From Bacteroidota bacterium (GTDB lineage Bacteria; Bacteroidota; Bacteroidia; Cytophagales; Cyclobacteriaceae): a stretch of 35,446 nucleotides of DNA. Below are positions 1-7,950 of this stretch, one piece after another. Every line of letters starts with the position of its first letter. Position 1 is the first letter of the stretch. Below the pieces are notes generated by a model, which was not told the origin of the DNA, made no database searches, and saw nothing but the letters and a program-made list of their open reading frames with translations. Location: NCBI GenBank assembly GCA_023417785.1, contig JAEZEH010000168.1:1-35446 (forward strand). Reading direction: 5' to 3'. Position numbers and translations under genes: made by a program.

Positions 1-63
1 TTCAAAATAAAGGGCCGCCACGGATCCGACCCCTGTAAGGTTGTAGTACTTATTAAAGTCCAA
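1..63 (-). CDS. Possible 5' end of a gene running off the window edge
   Basis: Reading leftward from a TTG at 61-63, one frame stays open to the window edge and encodes DFNKYYNLTGVGSVAALYFE after the start residue. It overlaps the last codons of the aspartokinase gene in another frame. An in-frame GTG at 19-21 is an alternative start. There is no clear ribosome binding site and only 21 codons are visible. I do not recognise the product, and the open frame could be chance. If real, it would be the next gene in the aspartokinase transcript. Confidence 0.25.
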   Translation of the reverse strand, partial: MDFNKYYNLTGVGSVAALYFE

Positions 64-1372
64 AGAGCCCGCTGTTCAGATCGTTCAGCGCCTGCTCTTT
101 GTACTTCTTGTCGATTAGTATTGACACATTGTTATAACTACCGCCACACGACACCATCCTGACAGGAATACCGGAAAGCGACCGGAATATTTCATTGAGA
201 ACGCCTTCCTTCACGGTGATTTTGTTACCAACAATACATATGATCGTTTGATTGGAATCTACTTCAATAGTTCCAAACTTTCTGAGTTCTGTTTCAATGC
301 TGGCAAGATGGGTATTGCTGTCTATAGTTAACGAAACGGCTACTTCCGAGGTGGTGATCATATCGATCGAGGTCCGGTGGTTCTCAAACACTTCGAATAC
401 CCGGCGAAGGAAACCGTACGCCATTAGCATTCGGGATGATTTTATTTTTATCGCAGTGATTCCATCTTTGGCGGCAATCGCCTTGAACGACCCCGAAGTC
501 TGTTTGTCAGTGATAATAGTACCCGGCGCTTGTTCATCCATCGTATTCTTCAGGCGGACTGGTACATTGTAGCGTTGCGCCGGAACGATAGTCGAAGGGT
601 GAAGAATCTTCGCTCCAAAGTAGGCAAGTTCGGAGGCCTCATCGAATGTAAGTTCGGATATGGGGATCGTCTTCTTGACAATTCGAGGATCGTTGTTATG
701 CATGCCATCAATGTCGGTCCATATCTGGATCTCATCCGCTTTGATTGCCGCACCGATGAGTGATGCAGTATAATCACTTCCGCCACGCTTCAGGTTGTCG
801 ATTTCATTCCGGTGATTCCGACATATGTATCCTTGCGTGATTATAATTTCTACGTTTGCAAAAGAGCTTATCAGAGGTTTGAGGCGCCCGGCGATTTTTT
901 CAAGCTCCGGTTCTTCGTTCTCATCTATCGACATGAAATATAGCGCCGGCAAAAGCCTTGCGCTGATTTTTCTTTCCTGCAAATGCTGGTAGAATAGCTC
1001 AGTCGAGATCAGTTCGCCCTGCGCAAGAAGTTCGCGATAGCTCTTGTTGTCAAACTGGCCCGCGGCCAAAAGGCGGATAAAGATGAAGAACCTGCTAACA
1101 GTCTCCTGGCCGATGGCAAGGAACTGCTCGCTTGAGAATAATTCAGCAACGAAGTTATTGTAATGATTCTCCAGTGTCGAAATCTCTTCTTCGGCCTTGG
1201 CATGTTGCCCAACCAAAAGTTGGTCTCCAATCGTTATGAGTGAATTGGTAGTTCCGGAGAGCGCGGAAAGAACCACGAATTTTTTTCCGGGTGCCTTCAA
1301 CACTAGTTCACCGATCTTTCTCATGCGTTCCGGCTTACCCACCGAAGTGCCACCAAATTTCATTACAACCAT
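53..1372 (-). CDS. lysC: Aspartate kinase (aspartokinase)
   Basis: This enzyme phosphorylates L-aspartate with ATP, the first step towards lysine/diaminopimelate, threonine and methionine. The 439-residue protein opens with the aspartokinase signature KFGGTSVG (about residues 5-12). It has the internal RGGSDYTASL substrate-binding stretch and the IWTDIDGM and ELAYFGAKILHP blocks typical of the amino-acid kinase fold. The last 130 or so residues look like paired ACT regulatory domains (AIKIKSSRML and TIICIVGNKI segments), so feedback inhibition by a pathway amino acid is likely. The protein is monofunctional: there is no homoserine dehydrogenase domain. The start at 1372 (MVVMKFGG) is used; the Met at 1363 is an equally plausible start. 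A -7 box lies 22 bases upstream at 1394-1401. Confidence 0.95.
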   Translation of the reverse strand: MVVMKFGGTSVGKPERMRKIGELVLKAPGKKFVVLSALSGTTNSLITIGDQLLVGQHAKAEEEISTLENHYNNFVAELFSSEQFLAIGQETVSRFFIFIRLLAAGQFDNKSYRELLAQGELISTELFYQHLQERKISARLLPALYFMSIDENEEPELEKIAGRLKPLISSFANVEIIITQGYICRNHRNEIDNLKRGGSDYTASLIGAAIKADEIQIWTDIDGMHNNDPRIVKKTIPISELTFDEASELAYFGAKILHPSTIVPAQRYNVPVRLKNTMDEQAPGTIITDKQTSGSFKAIAAKDGITAIKIKSSRMLMAYGFLRRVFEVFENHRTSIDMITTSEVAVSLTIDSNTHLASIETELRKFGTIEVDSNQTIICIVGNKITVKEGVLNEIFRSLSGIPVRMVSCGGSYNNVSILIDKKYKEQALNDLNSGLFGL

Positions 1373-1393
1373 AATACGAGTTTTTTAAGCGCG

Positions 1394-1401
1394 CAAATAT
1401 A
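1394..1401 (-). promoter_or_regulatory. Bacteroidota-type -7 promoter element for lysC
   Basis: Read on the minus strand this is TATATTTG, a full match to the TAnnTTTG element. It sits 22 bases upstream of the lysC start codon, which implies a leader of about 15 bases. No exact TTTG (-33) is seen at the expected distance, so this is a half-supported promoter. Confidence 0.5.
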
Positions 1402-1491
1402 TGAAGCAATGAATTACGTTTGCCTTACAACGCTGAAAATTAATCTGCAACCAAGTGTTAGTGAGGGGATTGCCCGGAAGTGTGGGTTGAC

Positions 1492-1517
1492 AAAAAAAAG
1501 AGCTGATTACTCAGCTC
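1492..1517 (-). terminator. Rho-independent terminator after the 60-aa small ORF
   Basis: On the minus strand GAGCTGA (1517-1511) pairs with TCAGCTC (1506-1500) around a four-base loop and is followed directly by eight T residues. It lies about 25 bases beyond the stop of the small ORF at 1543-1725. This supports that ORF being transcribed leftward. Confidence 0.8.
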
Positions 1518-1542
1518 CCGGTCAAATTTTATGTTAACACGC

Positions 1543-1725
1543 TCAGGAAGAACTTCCTTTGCCTGTTACCTTTTCTGAATGATCGCGCCTGTTCCGATTT
1601 CTGACGTCTTCAGCATTGGAAGTCTCATTTTGTTCAGCAGCAAGATTCGCTGCCTGGTCTATTGCGCTTTGTTTTTCCTTCAGGGCATCTCCTGCCGTTT
1701 TCGTTCTCTCTTTTTTCTCTTCCAT
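1543..1725 (-). CDS. Small hydrophilic protein of unknown function (60 aa)
   Basis: This encodes 60 residues, almost all polar or charged, beginning MEEKKERTKTAGDALKEKQ and ending in a GKGSSS tail. There is no signal peptide, membrane segment or cysteine. It is likely helical in the first half and disordered in the second. I do not recognise a family. The gene is supported by a strong leftward terminator just beyond its stop (1492-1517) and by a second tiny ORF of similar character that ends 22 bases upstream on the same strand. The composition resembles small stress-associated hydrophilic proteins, but that is inference only. Confidence 0.6.
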   Translation of the reverse strand: MEEKKERTKTAGDALKEKQSAIDQAANLAAEQNETSNAEDVRNRNRRDHSEKVTGKGSSS

Positions 1726-1747
1726 AACAAATTTGCTTTAGTTTACA

Positions 1748-1918
1748 CTAGCGACGCGCTCCATCGTTTTCCTCCTCCATTCCTGCATTGCCCTGCCTGC
1801 TGCCACCAGGTGAATCGGTGTGTGCAGGTGGTTTCTTTGAAGGTGGAGAAACATCATCGGCCCGCCTGTCTTTCTTCTGTTCGCTTTTTAGCTTATGCCA
1901 ATCTTTCCTGGATTTCAT
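1748..1918 (-). CDS. Possible tiny charged protein (56 aa)
   Basis: An ATG at 1916-1918 opens a 56-codon frame ending in TAG at 1748-1750. It encodes a very basic and then Pro/Gly-rich peptide that starts MKSRKDWHKLKSEQKKDRR. The frame stays open and coding-like upstream of the ATG (residues EIPNKEEA), but no better start codon is present. A weak purine run (AAGAAG) precedes the ATG. It lies between the dnaK terminator and the 60-aa ORF, 22 bases from the latter, so the two could share a transcript ending at 1492. No family is recognised, and overprediction is possible. Confidence 0.4.
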   Translation of the reverse strand: MKSRKDWHKLKSEQKKDRRADDVSPPSKKPPAHTDSPGGSRQGNAGMEEENDGARR

Positions 1919-2026
1919 CGCTTCTTCTTTGTTCGGAATCTCATAATCTCGTGCCGCAGAAGAAGGCTGATTTTTTCCGCCGATCCGTTGACCATTTGCT
2001 ACCAGTGGGTAAAAGACTCCTCTAAC

Positions 2027-2054
2027 ACAAAAGCCCTCTTTCGAGGGCTTTTGT
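2027..2054 (-). terminator. dnaK terminator hairpin
   Basis: A 12-bp perfect stem (2027-2038 with 2043-2054) closes a TTTC loop (GAAA on the minus strand). The stem's last bases form a TTTTG run on the minus strand. It lies about 26 bases past the dnaK stop. The stem is symmetrical, but only dnaK points into it. Confidence 0.8.
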
Positions 2055-2079
2055 CTTTACTACACATTCTTATCAAGGG

Positions 2080-3996
2080 CTATTTCTTGTTATCGTTTAC
2101 CTCTTCATACTCTACGTCAGAGACGTTGTCAGAACTGGATGAACCGGTATTCTGAGATGCACCCGGATCGGTATTCGGAGCGTCTCCGCCCGATGCCTGA
2201 TACATTTCAGCCGAAGCGTTCTGCCACGCTGAGTTCAAGGCATTCATAGCCGACTCAATTTGGGTCAGATCCTGAGACTTATGCGCCTCTTTTAGTTTGT
2301 CGAGCGCCGAGTTAATGGCGGTTTTGTTCGCGTCGCTGAGCTTATCGCCATATTCCTTCATCTGCTTCTCGGTCTGGAAGATCAACGAATCAGCCTGGTT
2401 GATCTTTTCGATTTTCTCCTTGGCCTTTTTGTCATCTTCGGCATGAGCCTCAGCTTCTTCCTTCATCTTCTGGATTTCTGCATCAGTTAGTCCGGAAGAG
2501 GCTTCAATGCGGATCTTCTGCTCTTTGCCTGTACCCTTATCCTTTGCCGACACGTGGAGAATACCGTTCGCGTCGATATCAAAAGTTACTTCAACCTGCG
2601 GAATGCCCCTTGGTGCCGGTGGAATTCCGTCTAAGTGGAATCGGCCGATCGTCCGGTTGTCCTTCGCCATAGGTCTTTCACCCTGTAGTACGTGAATCTC
2701 TACTGAAGGTTGATTATCTGCGGCTGTCGAAAATACCTCTGATTTTTTAGAAGGAATAGTGGTATTGGATTCGATCAGCTTAGTAAACACACCACCAAGG
2801 GTTTCAATACCAAGTGAGAGCGGAGTAACATCAAGCAACAGCACGTCCTTCACCTCGCCGGTCAGAACACCGCCCTGAATCGCAGCCCCAACAGCCACCA
2901 CCTCGTCGGGGTTCACTCCCTTGGAAGGCTTCTTGCCGAAGAATTTTTCAACCTCTTCCTGAATTCGCGGAATACGGGTCGAACCTCCAACAAGGATCAC
3001 TTCCGTGATGTCGCCCACGCTGACTCCTGCATCCTGAACCGCCTTCCGGCACGGCTCAAGTGTTCTTCGCACCAGGTCGTCCACCAGTTGCTCGAATTTC
3101 GAGCGGCTTACTTTTTTGACAAGGTGCTTGGGCACGCCATCAACAGATGTGATGTAAGGCAAATTGACCTCGGTTTCCATGGAACTTGACAACTCAATCT
3201 TGGCCTTTTCGGCAGCTTCCTTAAGACGTTGAAGCGCCATAGGATCCTTCCTGAGGTCCTGGCCTTCTTCCTTCTGGAACTCATCCGCCAGCCAGTTCAT
3301 GATCCGCATATCGAAGTCATCACCTCCCAGGTGGACATCACCGTTCGTTGATTTTACTTCAAATACGCCGTCACCGAGTTCGAGTATCGATATATCGAAA
3401 GTTCCACCGCCAAGGTCGTAGACGGCGATCTTCATATCGCTGTTTTTCTTGTCGAGGCCATACGCGAGCGCCGCTGCTGTAGGCTCGTTGATGATTCGCT
3501 TTACATCAAGGCCGGCGATTTGTCCGGCTTCCTTGGTCGCCTGGCGCTCAGCATCGTTGAAATACGCCGGTACCGTAATAACTGCCTCGGTAATGGTAGT
3601 GCCGAGATAATCCTCCGCTGTGCTCTTCATCTTCTGAAGAATCATTGCAGAGATTTCCTGAGGAGTATAAAGGCGATCGCCTATACGTACCCGAACCGTG
3701 TTGTTGTTCCCGGATTCTACCTGATACGATACCATTTTTTTCTCATCGTTCACCTCATTGAATTTCTTTCCCATGAAGCGCTTGATGGAGCTGACAGTGT
3801 TCTGGGGGTTGGTAATAGCCTGACGTTTAGCCGGATCACCCACCTTGCGTTCGCCTTTTCCATTGTCCAAAAAGCCAACAATCGAAGGGGTCGTTCTCCG
3901 GCCTTCACTATTGGCAATCACCACAGGTTCGCTGCCTTCCATCACGGCCACGCACGAGTTGGTGGTTCCTAAGTCTATTCCAATAATCTTTCCCAT
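2080..3996 (-). CDS. dnaK: Molecular chaperone DnaK (Hsp70)
   Basis: This is the ATP-dependent cytosolic Hsp70, which binds exposed hydrophobic segments of client proteins and works with DnaJ and GrpE. At 638 residues it is full length. The nucleotide-binding domain begins IGIDLGTTNSCVAVMEG and carries the phosphate-2 loop VYDLGGGTFDISIL and the adenosine-site block ILVGGSTRIPRIQ. The substrate-binding beta domain follows (LLLDVTPLSLGIETLGG), then the helical lid, and a disordered Gly/Ser/Asp tail ending in an EEV-containing acidic motif. Its partners grpE and dnaJ are encoded 12 kb away in this window rather than adjacent. The terminator at 2027-2054 ends the unit. Confidence 0.98.
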   Translation of the reverse strand: MGKIIGIDLGTTNSCVAVMEGSEPVVIANSEGRRTTPSIVGFLDNGKGERKVGDPAKRQAITNPQNTVSSIKRFMGKKFNEVNDEKKMVSYQVESGNNNTVRVRIGDRLYTPQEISAMILQKMKSTAEDYLGTTITEAVITVPAYFNDAERQATKEAGQIAGLDVKRIINEPTAAALAYGLDKKNSDMKIAVYDLGGGTFDISILELGDGVFEVKSTNGDVHLGGDDFDMRIMNWLADEFQKEEGQDLRKDPMALQRLKEAAEKAKIELSSSMETEVNLPYITSVDGVPKHLVKKVSRSKFEQLVDDLVRRTLEPCRKAVQDAGVSVGDITEVILVGGSTRIPRIQEEVEKFFGKKPSKGVNPDEVVAVGAAIQGGVLTGEVKDVLLLDVTPLSLGIETLGGVFTKLIESNTTIPSKKSEVFSTAADNQPSVEIHVLQGERPMAKDNRTIGRFHLDGIPPAPRGIPQVEVTFDIDANGILHVSAKDKGTGKEQKIRIEASSGLTDAEIQKMKEEAEAHAEDDKKAKEKIEKINQADSLIFQTEKQMKEYGDKLSDANKTAINSALDKLKEAHKSQDLTQIESAMNALNSAWQNASAEMYQASGGDAPNTDPGASQNTGSSSSDNVSDVEYEEVNDNKK

Positions 3997-4060
3997 GTTA
4001 TTTTCTGATGTTTAGTTAACCTAAAAAGCTACCGGGACTCTTCAATGCTTATGCCAAGGC

Positions 4061-4068
4061 CAAATTAA
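4061..4068 (-). promoter_or_regulatory. Candidate -7 element upstream of dnaK
   Basis: The minus-strand sequence is TTAATTTG, which matches TAnnTTTG at all but the second position. It lies 65 bases upstream of the dnaK start, implying a leader of roughly 55-60 bases. No exact -33 TTTG is visible. Supported by the match alone. Confidence 0.3.
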
Positions 4069-4087
4069 GAGCGGATCCGTGACACAT

Positions 4088-4137
4088 TGACAGCATTTGC
4101 GGGGTATACACTTCCGAAGGGTATTTTCTTGCTGTCA
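4088..4137. promoter_or_regulatory. Inverted repeat in the dnaK/lipoprotein divergent region
   Basis: TGACAGCA at 4088-4095 is repeated in inverted orientation as TGCTGTCA at 4130-4137, separated by 34 bases. It lies just upstream of the candidate dnaK promoter and between two divergent genes. It is not the CIRCE element bound by HrcA nor the HAIR element bound by HspR. It could be a two-site operator, or chance. Confidence 0.35.
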
Positions 4138-4215
4138 GTAATGAACGAAATCAGATAAGATTACATGACATCCCGCGATCTGTTGACTGCTGATATCTTT
4201 GAGCTTTTTAAGATT

Positions 4216-4494
4216 ATGAAAAGAATTGTGACATCCTTTTGTATTCTCCTGCTGGTAAGCTTCTCTTCATGCACGAAAAAAGCCGTTGTCGTGAAAAAAA
4301 CTCAGGCATCTCCTGGCAGGAGCGCGTCAGCTCCCGGCCAGCGGAAAAAGGCAGCGGGAGCGCAGTCGGCAGCTGCCTTCGCTCCGGGTCACAACAAGAA
4401 GCCCGGCGCTACGTCAACTACCGGTAAAAGCAGCAACTCATCTTCTTCGAAGTCTGCTGATTCAAAAAAGAATAGCCAGAAGAAAAAGAAGTAG
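4216..4494 (+). CDS. Small K/S/A-rich lipoprotein
   Basis: The start at 4216 is chosen because it gives a clean lipoprotein signal peptide: MKRIVTSFCILLLVSFSSC, with the lipidated Cys at residue 19. An in-frame ATG at 4165 would bury that signal. The mature part (about 74 residues) is low complexity: Lys, Ser, Ala, Gly and Pro dominate and it ends in a KKNSQKKKK basic tail. No domain is recognisable. A basic disordered tail on a membrane anchor could bind cell wall or nucleic acid, but this is inference. It is divergent from dnaK and converges with the aldo/keto reductase, 13 bases away. Confidence 0.65.
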   Translation: MKRIVTSFCILLLVSFSSCTKKAVVVKKTQASPGRSASAPGQRKKAAGAQSAAAFAPGHNKKPGATSTTGKSSNSSSSKSADSKKNSQKKKK

Positions 4495-4507
4495 CGCGGT
4501 CAATAAC

Positions 4508-5479
4508 TTATTGTGACCAGGAAGTAGGTGTTCGATCCCACCGGTGTTCTTTCAGCCTCCGTAGCAAATCGTCACTCAGCATTTTCCCGTCACTTGTCCG
4601 GATATTTGATTCAACGTGTCTGAGTTTTCTCATCCCGGGGATGATAGTATGTACGTCGTCGTTAGACAGGATGAAACGCAAAGCGAGCTCGGGCATAGAG
4701 GAACCTTCCGGGATCAGCGGCCTCAATGCTTCGGCATGATCAACACTGGCATTGAGGTTCTCGGGAACGAAATACGTGGAACGCCAATCGTCTTTCGGAA
4801 AGGTTGTTTCTTTGGTGAGTGTTCCGGTCAAAGTCCCTTCGTCGAACGGGACACGGGCTATCACGCCGATGTCAAGTTCTCGGCAAAGCGGAAACAGCGT
4901 GTCTTCAGGTGCCTGATCAAAGATGTTGTATATAACCTGAACCGTATCGATCAGCCCGGTCTTCAGGGTTTCGAGAACATTGTCGGGTTCCCATCTGTTA
5001 ACGCTGACTCCGAAATGCCCGACTTTACCTTCTTTCTTAAGCCTTTGCAACGCCTCCTTCCATTCGTCGTTTTTCGCCCACGCGTCTTCCCAGACGTGAA
5101 ATTGCTGAAGGGCAATGCGTTCTACTTTCAGGTTTTTCAGGCTTTTTTCCGTGAATTCGATAATATGGGCAGCGGGGAAGCAATCCTCGAGCCGATATTC
5201 CGGTTTGGATGGCCATTTAAAGTTCTTCGGCGGAATTTTAGTGGCAAAATAAAACTCTTTTCCCGGGTGGCGTTTCATCAGATCGCCCAGGATCTGTTCG
5301 CTTAGTCCTTCGGCATATCCCCAGGCAGTATCATAGAAATTGCATCCCAGATCAACGGCCCGGTCCAACGAACGATCGACCTCGGCTCGTTCTGAACCTG
5401 TCCACCCGGCGAGGCCCCACATGCCATAGCCGATTTCACTAACGTTCCAGTTTGTCCTTCCGAATCTTCTGTATTTCAT
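4508..5479 (-). CDS. Aldo/keto reductase
   Basis: This is a cytosolic NAD(P)H-dependent oxidoreductase of the aldo/keto reductase TIM-barrel family. At 323 residues it has the usual family length. The catalytic tetrad can be placed by eye: Asp50 and Tyr55 in NFYDTAWGYA, Lys81 in FATKIPP, and His128 in QQFHVW. The N-terminal RRFGRTNWNVSEIGYGMWG stretch and the late IIPGMRKLRHVESN cofactor-binding region fit the AKR group of general-stress or 'auxin-induced'-type reductases. The natural substrate cannot be inferred. The gene stands alone on this strand, and I found no good -7 box upstream. Confidence 0.93.
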   Translation of the reverse strand: MKYRRFGRTNWNVSEIGYGMWGLAGWTGSERAEVDRSLDRAVDLGCNFYDTAWGYAEGLSEQILGDLMKRHPGKEFYFATKIPPKNFKWPSKPEYRLEDCFPAAHIIEFTEKSLKNLKVERIALQQFHVWEDAWAKNDEWKEALQRLKKEGKVGHFGVSVNRWEPDNVLETLKTGLIDTVQVIYNIFDQAPEDTLFPLCRELDIGVIARVPFDEGTLTGTLTKETTFPKDDWRSTYFVPENLNASVDHAEALRPLIPEGSSMPELALRFILSNDDVHTIIPGMRKLRHVESNIRTSDGKMLSDDLLRRLKEHRWDRTPTSWSQ

Positions 5480-5581
5480 CGATGATACTTTTTAGTTGAA
5501 AATTGGTTCAGCAGCGACGGCTCCCGCTGACAGGCACATCGCCCGTGGCTTTAAATATAGCATTTAACTTCGCGAACCATA

Positions 5582-5611
5582 TTTGATGACCCTCGCGTTT
5601 TCGTACTTTTG
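5582..5611 (+). promoter_or_regulatory. Promoter for the prfC operon (-33 TTTG, -7 TACTTTTG)
   Basis: TTTG at 5582-5585 and TACTTTTG at 5604-5611 are separated by 18 bases, a full match to both Bacteroidota promoter elements. Transcription should begin near 5617, giving a leader of about 28 bases before the prfC ATG. Confidence 0.7.
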
Positions 5612-5644
5612 CGCCTTAATTTTAAGTAGCGGAAAACGAACCCT

Positions 5645-7237
5645 ATGACGTCGGAACAACTTGAATCAGAGATAGAAAAAAGAAGAACGTTTGGCATTAT
5701 CAGTCACCCTGATGCAGGGAAAACCACCCTCACAGAGAAATTGCTGCTATTCGGGGGAGCGATTCAAAAAGCTGGCGCAGTAAAATCAAGCAAGATAAAG
5801 GATCACGCCCGCTCGGACTGGATGGAGATCGAGAAACAGCGCGGGATTTCCGTGGCTACTTCCGTCATGGGGTTCAATTACAGAGATGTTAAAATCAATC
5901 TGCTCGACACGCCGGGCCACCAGGATTTCGCCGAAGATACCTACCGCACGCTTACCGCTGTCGATAGTGTGATTATGGTGATTGACTGTGTTAAAGGTGT
6001 TGAGATTCAGACTGAGAAGTTAATGGAGGTTTGCCGCATGCGAAACACGCCGGTAATTTGTTTTATCAATAAGCTTGATCGCGAAGGCCGCGATCCGTTT
6101 GATCTTCTCGACGAAATTGAAGAGAAACTCCGGATTAAAGTCAGGCCGTTGAGCTGGCCCATCAGCATGGGAAAAACTTTCAAAGGCGTGTATAGCCTTT
6201 ATGAAAAGAGTCTGCATCTGTTCAGGCCAAGCAAGACAACGGTAGAGGAAGGCATCGAGGTTACCGACATCAACGACGATCTCGTGGATCAGTATGTGGG
6301 GGAGACCAACGCGAAACAACTTCGCGCCGATGTAGAACTGATTGAAGGTGTCTACCCCGACCTTTTCGTTGATGATTATCTGCAAGGCAAAGTGGCACCG
6401 GTGTTCTTTGGAAGTGCCGTCAATAATTTTGGCGTGAAGGAACTTCTCGACACATTCATCCGAATAGCGCCGCCGCCAATTCCACGCGAAACCACCGAAC
6501 GGATCATAGAGCCGGAAGAGAAAAAGTTCTCCGGATTCGTATTCAAGATACATGCGAATATGGATCCTAAACACCGTAACAGGATTGCTTTCCTTCGAAT
6601 CTGCTCCGGTAGATTTGAGCGGGGCAGCAATTATTTCCATGTGCGGCAGGATAAGAGTATTCGCTTCTCGAATGCAACCGCTTTTATGGCGCAGGATCGC
6701 GAAACGGTTGACGAAGCCTGGCCAGGCGATATCGTTGGTATCTATGATACCGGAAACCTCAAGATCGGGGACACACTAACCGAAGGAGAAAAGTTGATCT
6801 ACACCGGAATACCAAGTTTCTCGCCGGAGATTTTCAAAGAAGTCGTCAATCTCGACGCGATGAAAACAAAACAACTTGAGAAAGGTCTGATCCAGTTAAT
6901 GGAAGAAGGGGTCGCTCAGCTATTTACCTATGAACTCGGCAAGAAAAAAGTAGTTGGTGTGGTTGGCGCACTTCAGTTTGAAGTAATCCAGTTTCGGTTA
7001 AAAAACGAATACAACGCCACGGTGCAATTCGTGCCGCAGAATATTTACAAGGCGTGTTGGATAAGCAGCAGCGATCCGAAAAAATTGCAGGAGTTCATCG
7101 ATTCCAAGCAACGACATATCGCCCGCGATAAAGACGATAAACTTGTGTTCATGGCTGAATCACGGGCGTGGTTACAAATGGTACAGGATAATTTCCCGGA
7201 AATTAACTTTCACTTTACGTCAGAGTTCAAAGATTAG
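5645..7237 (+). CDS. prfC: Peptide chain release factor 3 (RF3)
   Basis: RF3 is a translational GTPase that ejects RF1/RF2 from the ribosome after peptide release. The 530-residue protein has the expected length. The G domain shows G1 HPDAGKTT (residues 21-28), switch II DTPGH (88-92) and G4 NKLD (142-145). The RF3-type QKAGAVKSSK and DWMEIEKQRGISV stretches distinguish it from EF-G and TypA. The C-terminal half carries the LIQLMEEGVAQLF and VVGALQFEVIQFRL blocks of the RF3 domain III. It is the first gene of a plus-strand run and is preceded by a good promoter. The next ORF starts 25 bases after its stop, consistent with co-transcription. Confidence 0.97.
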   Translation: MTSEQLESEIEKRRTFGIISHPDAGKTTLTEKLLLFGGAIQKAGAVKSSKIKDHARSDWMEIEKQRGISVATSVMGFNYRDVKINLLDTPGHQDFAEDTYRTLTAVDSVIMVIDCVKGVEIQTEKLMEVCRMRNTPVICFINKLDREGRDPFDLLDEIEEKLRIKVRPLSWPISMGKTFKGVYSLYEKSLHLFRPSKTTVEEGIEVTDINDDLVDQYVGETNAKQLRADVELIEGVYPDLFVDDYLQGKVAPVFFGSAVNNFGVKELLDTFIRIAPPPIPRETTERIIEPEEKKFSGFVFKIHANMDPKHRNRIAFLRICSGRFERGSNYFHVRQDKSIRFSNATAFMAQDRETVDEAWPGDIVGIYDTGNLKIGDTLTEGEKLIYTGIPSFSPEIFKEVVNLDAMKTKQLEKGLIQLMEEGVAQLFTYELGKKKVVGVVGALQFEVIQFRLKNEYNATVQFVPQNIYKACWISSSDPKKLQEFIDSKQRHIARDKDDKLVFMAESRAWLQMVQDNFPEINFHFTSEFKD

Positions 7238-7262
7238 GTCGAAAGAATCGACACTGACTTTC

Positions 7263-7943
7263 ATGATTACACCGGAAGTTCTATACGAAGACAATCATCT
7301 GCTTATTTTAAATAAGAAGGCCGGGACCCTCGTGCAGGGCGATGCTACCGGCGATGAACCTCTGGTTGAAATTGCAAAGCAATACGTCGGCGCAAAGTAT
7401 GACAAGCCCGGCCGGGTTTTTATGGGAGTCGTGCATCGCCTTGACCGGCCTGTTTCGGGGGTGGTTGTGTTTGCCCGTACATCAAAGGCATTACAACGAA
7501 TGAACGCCCTTTTCCGGGAAAAGGCCACGACCAAAACTTATTATGCCATCACCAGTCAGAAGCCGCCATACGAAGGTGGAACCCTGGTACACTGGTTACA
7601 GAAAGATGAGCAGAAGAACAAGACTACAGCTTTTTCGAAGGAAACCGATGGCGCATTGCGTTCGGAACTAAGTTTTAGAATAATCGCATCAAAGCATGAC
7701 CTCTATTTGCTGGAGGTCAAACCGATAACAGGCCGCCCTCATCAAATCAGAGTTCAGCTCGCTTCCATAGGTTGCCCAATTAAAGGTGATCTTAAATACG
7801 GAGATAAAGGTGCTAATGCGGATGGAAGTATCTGTCTTCATGCCCGGCAACTCGAGTTTATTCATCCGGTAAGGAAGGAACCGTTGCTGGTGAAGGCGCC
7901 CGTCCCTGAAATGCATCCATGGTCCGTTTTCGAAATTAAATAA
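7263..7943 (+). CDS. RluA-family RNA pseudouridine synthase
   Basis: This enzyme isomerises a specific uridine in rRNA or tRNA to pseudouridine. The ATG at 7263 gives a 226-residue protein starting MITPEVLYEDNHLLILNKKAG, the family's normal N-terminus; an upstream in-frame ATG at 7143 lies inside prfC and is rejected. The catalytic motif is HRLDRPVSG at residues 58-66, with Asp61 as the nucleophile. The later GRPHQIRVQLA block is also diagnostic. There is no N-terminal S4 domain, so it resembles the short RluA/RluC-like group. The exact target site cannot be assigned. It lies between prfC and a small membrane protein, 7 bases before the latter. Confidence 0.93.
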   Translation: MITPEVLYEDNHLLILNKKAGTLVQGDATGDEPLVEIAKQYVGAKYDKPGRVFMGVVHRLDRPVSGVVVFARTSKALQRMNALFREKATTKTYYAITSQKPPYEGGTLVHWLQKDEQKNKTTAFSKETDGALRSELSFRIIASKHDLYLLEVKPITGRPHQIRVQLASIGCPIKGDLKYGDKGANADGSICLHARQLEFIHPVRKEPLLVKAPVPEMHPWSVFEIK

Positions 7944-7950
7944 TAAAAGT

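Noticed and set aside
1579..2025. 148-codon plus-strand frame over the small ORF region behind dnaK
   Set aside because: It runs through the small-ORF pair with odd composition (many Cys, Phe, Ser, Leu) and has no promoter or terminator in its direction.
3997..4164. CIRCE or sigma-54 promoter upstream of dnaK
   Set aside because: No TTAGCACTC-type repeat is present, and the only GG...GC-like stretch (TTGGCATAAGCATTGA on the minus strand) does not have the correct -24/-12 spacing.
4616..5305. 229-codon plus-strand open frame antisense to the aldo/keto reductase
   Set aside because: The minus-strand frame has a complete AKR catalytic tetrad; the antisense frame has no family features.
6020..6640. 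206-codon minus-strand frame inside prfC
   Set aside because: prfC is intact with all GTPase motifs; this frame is a shadow.
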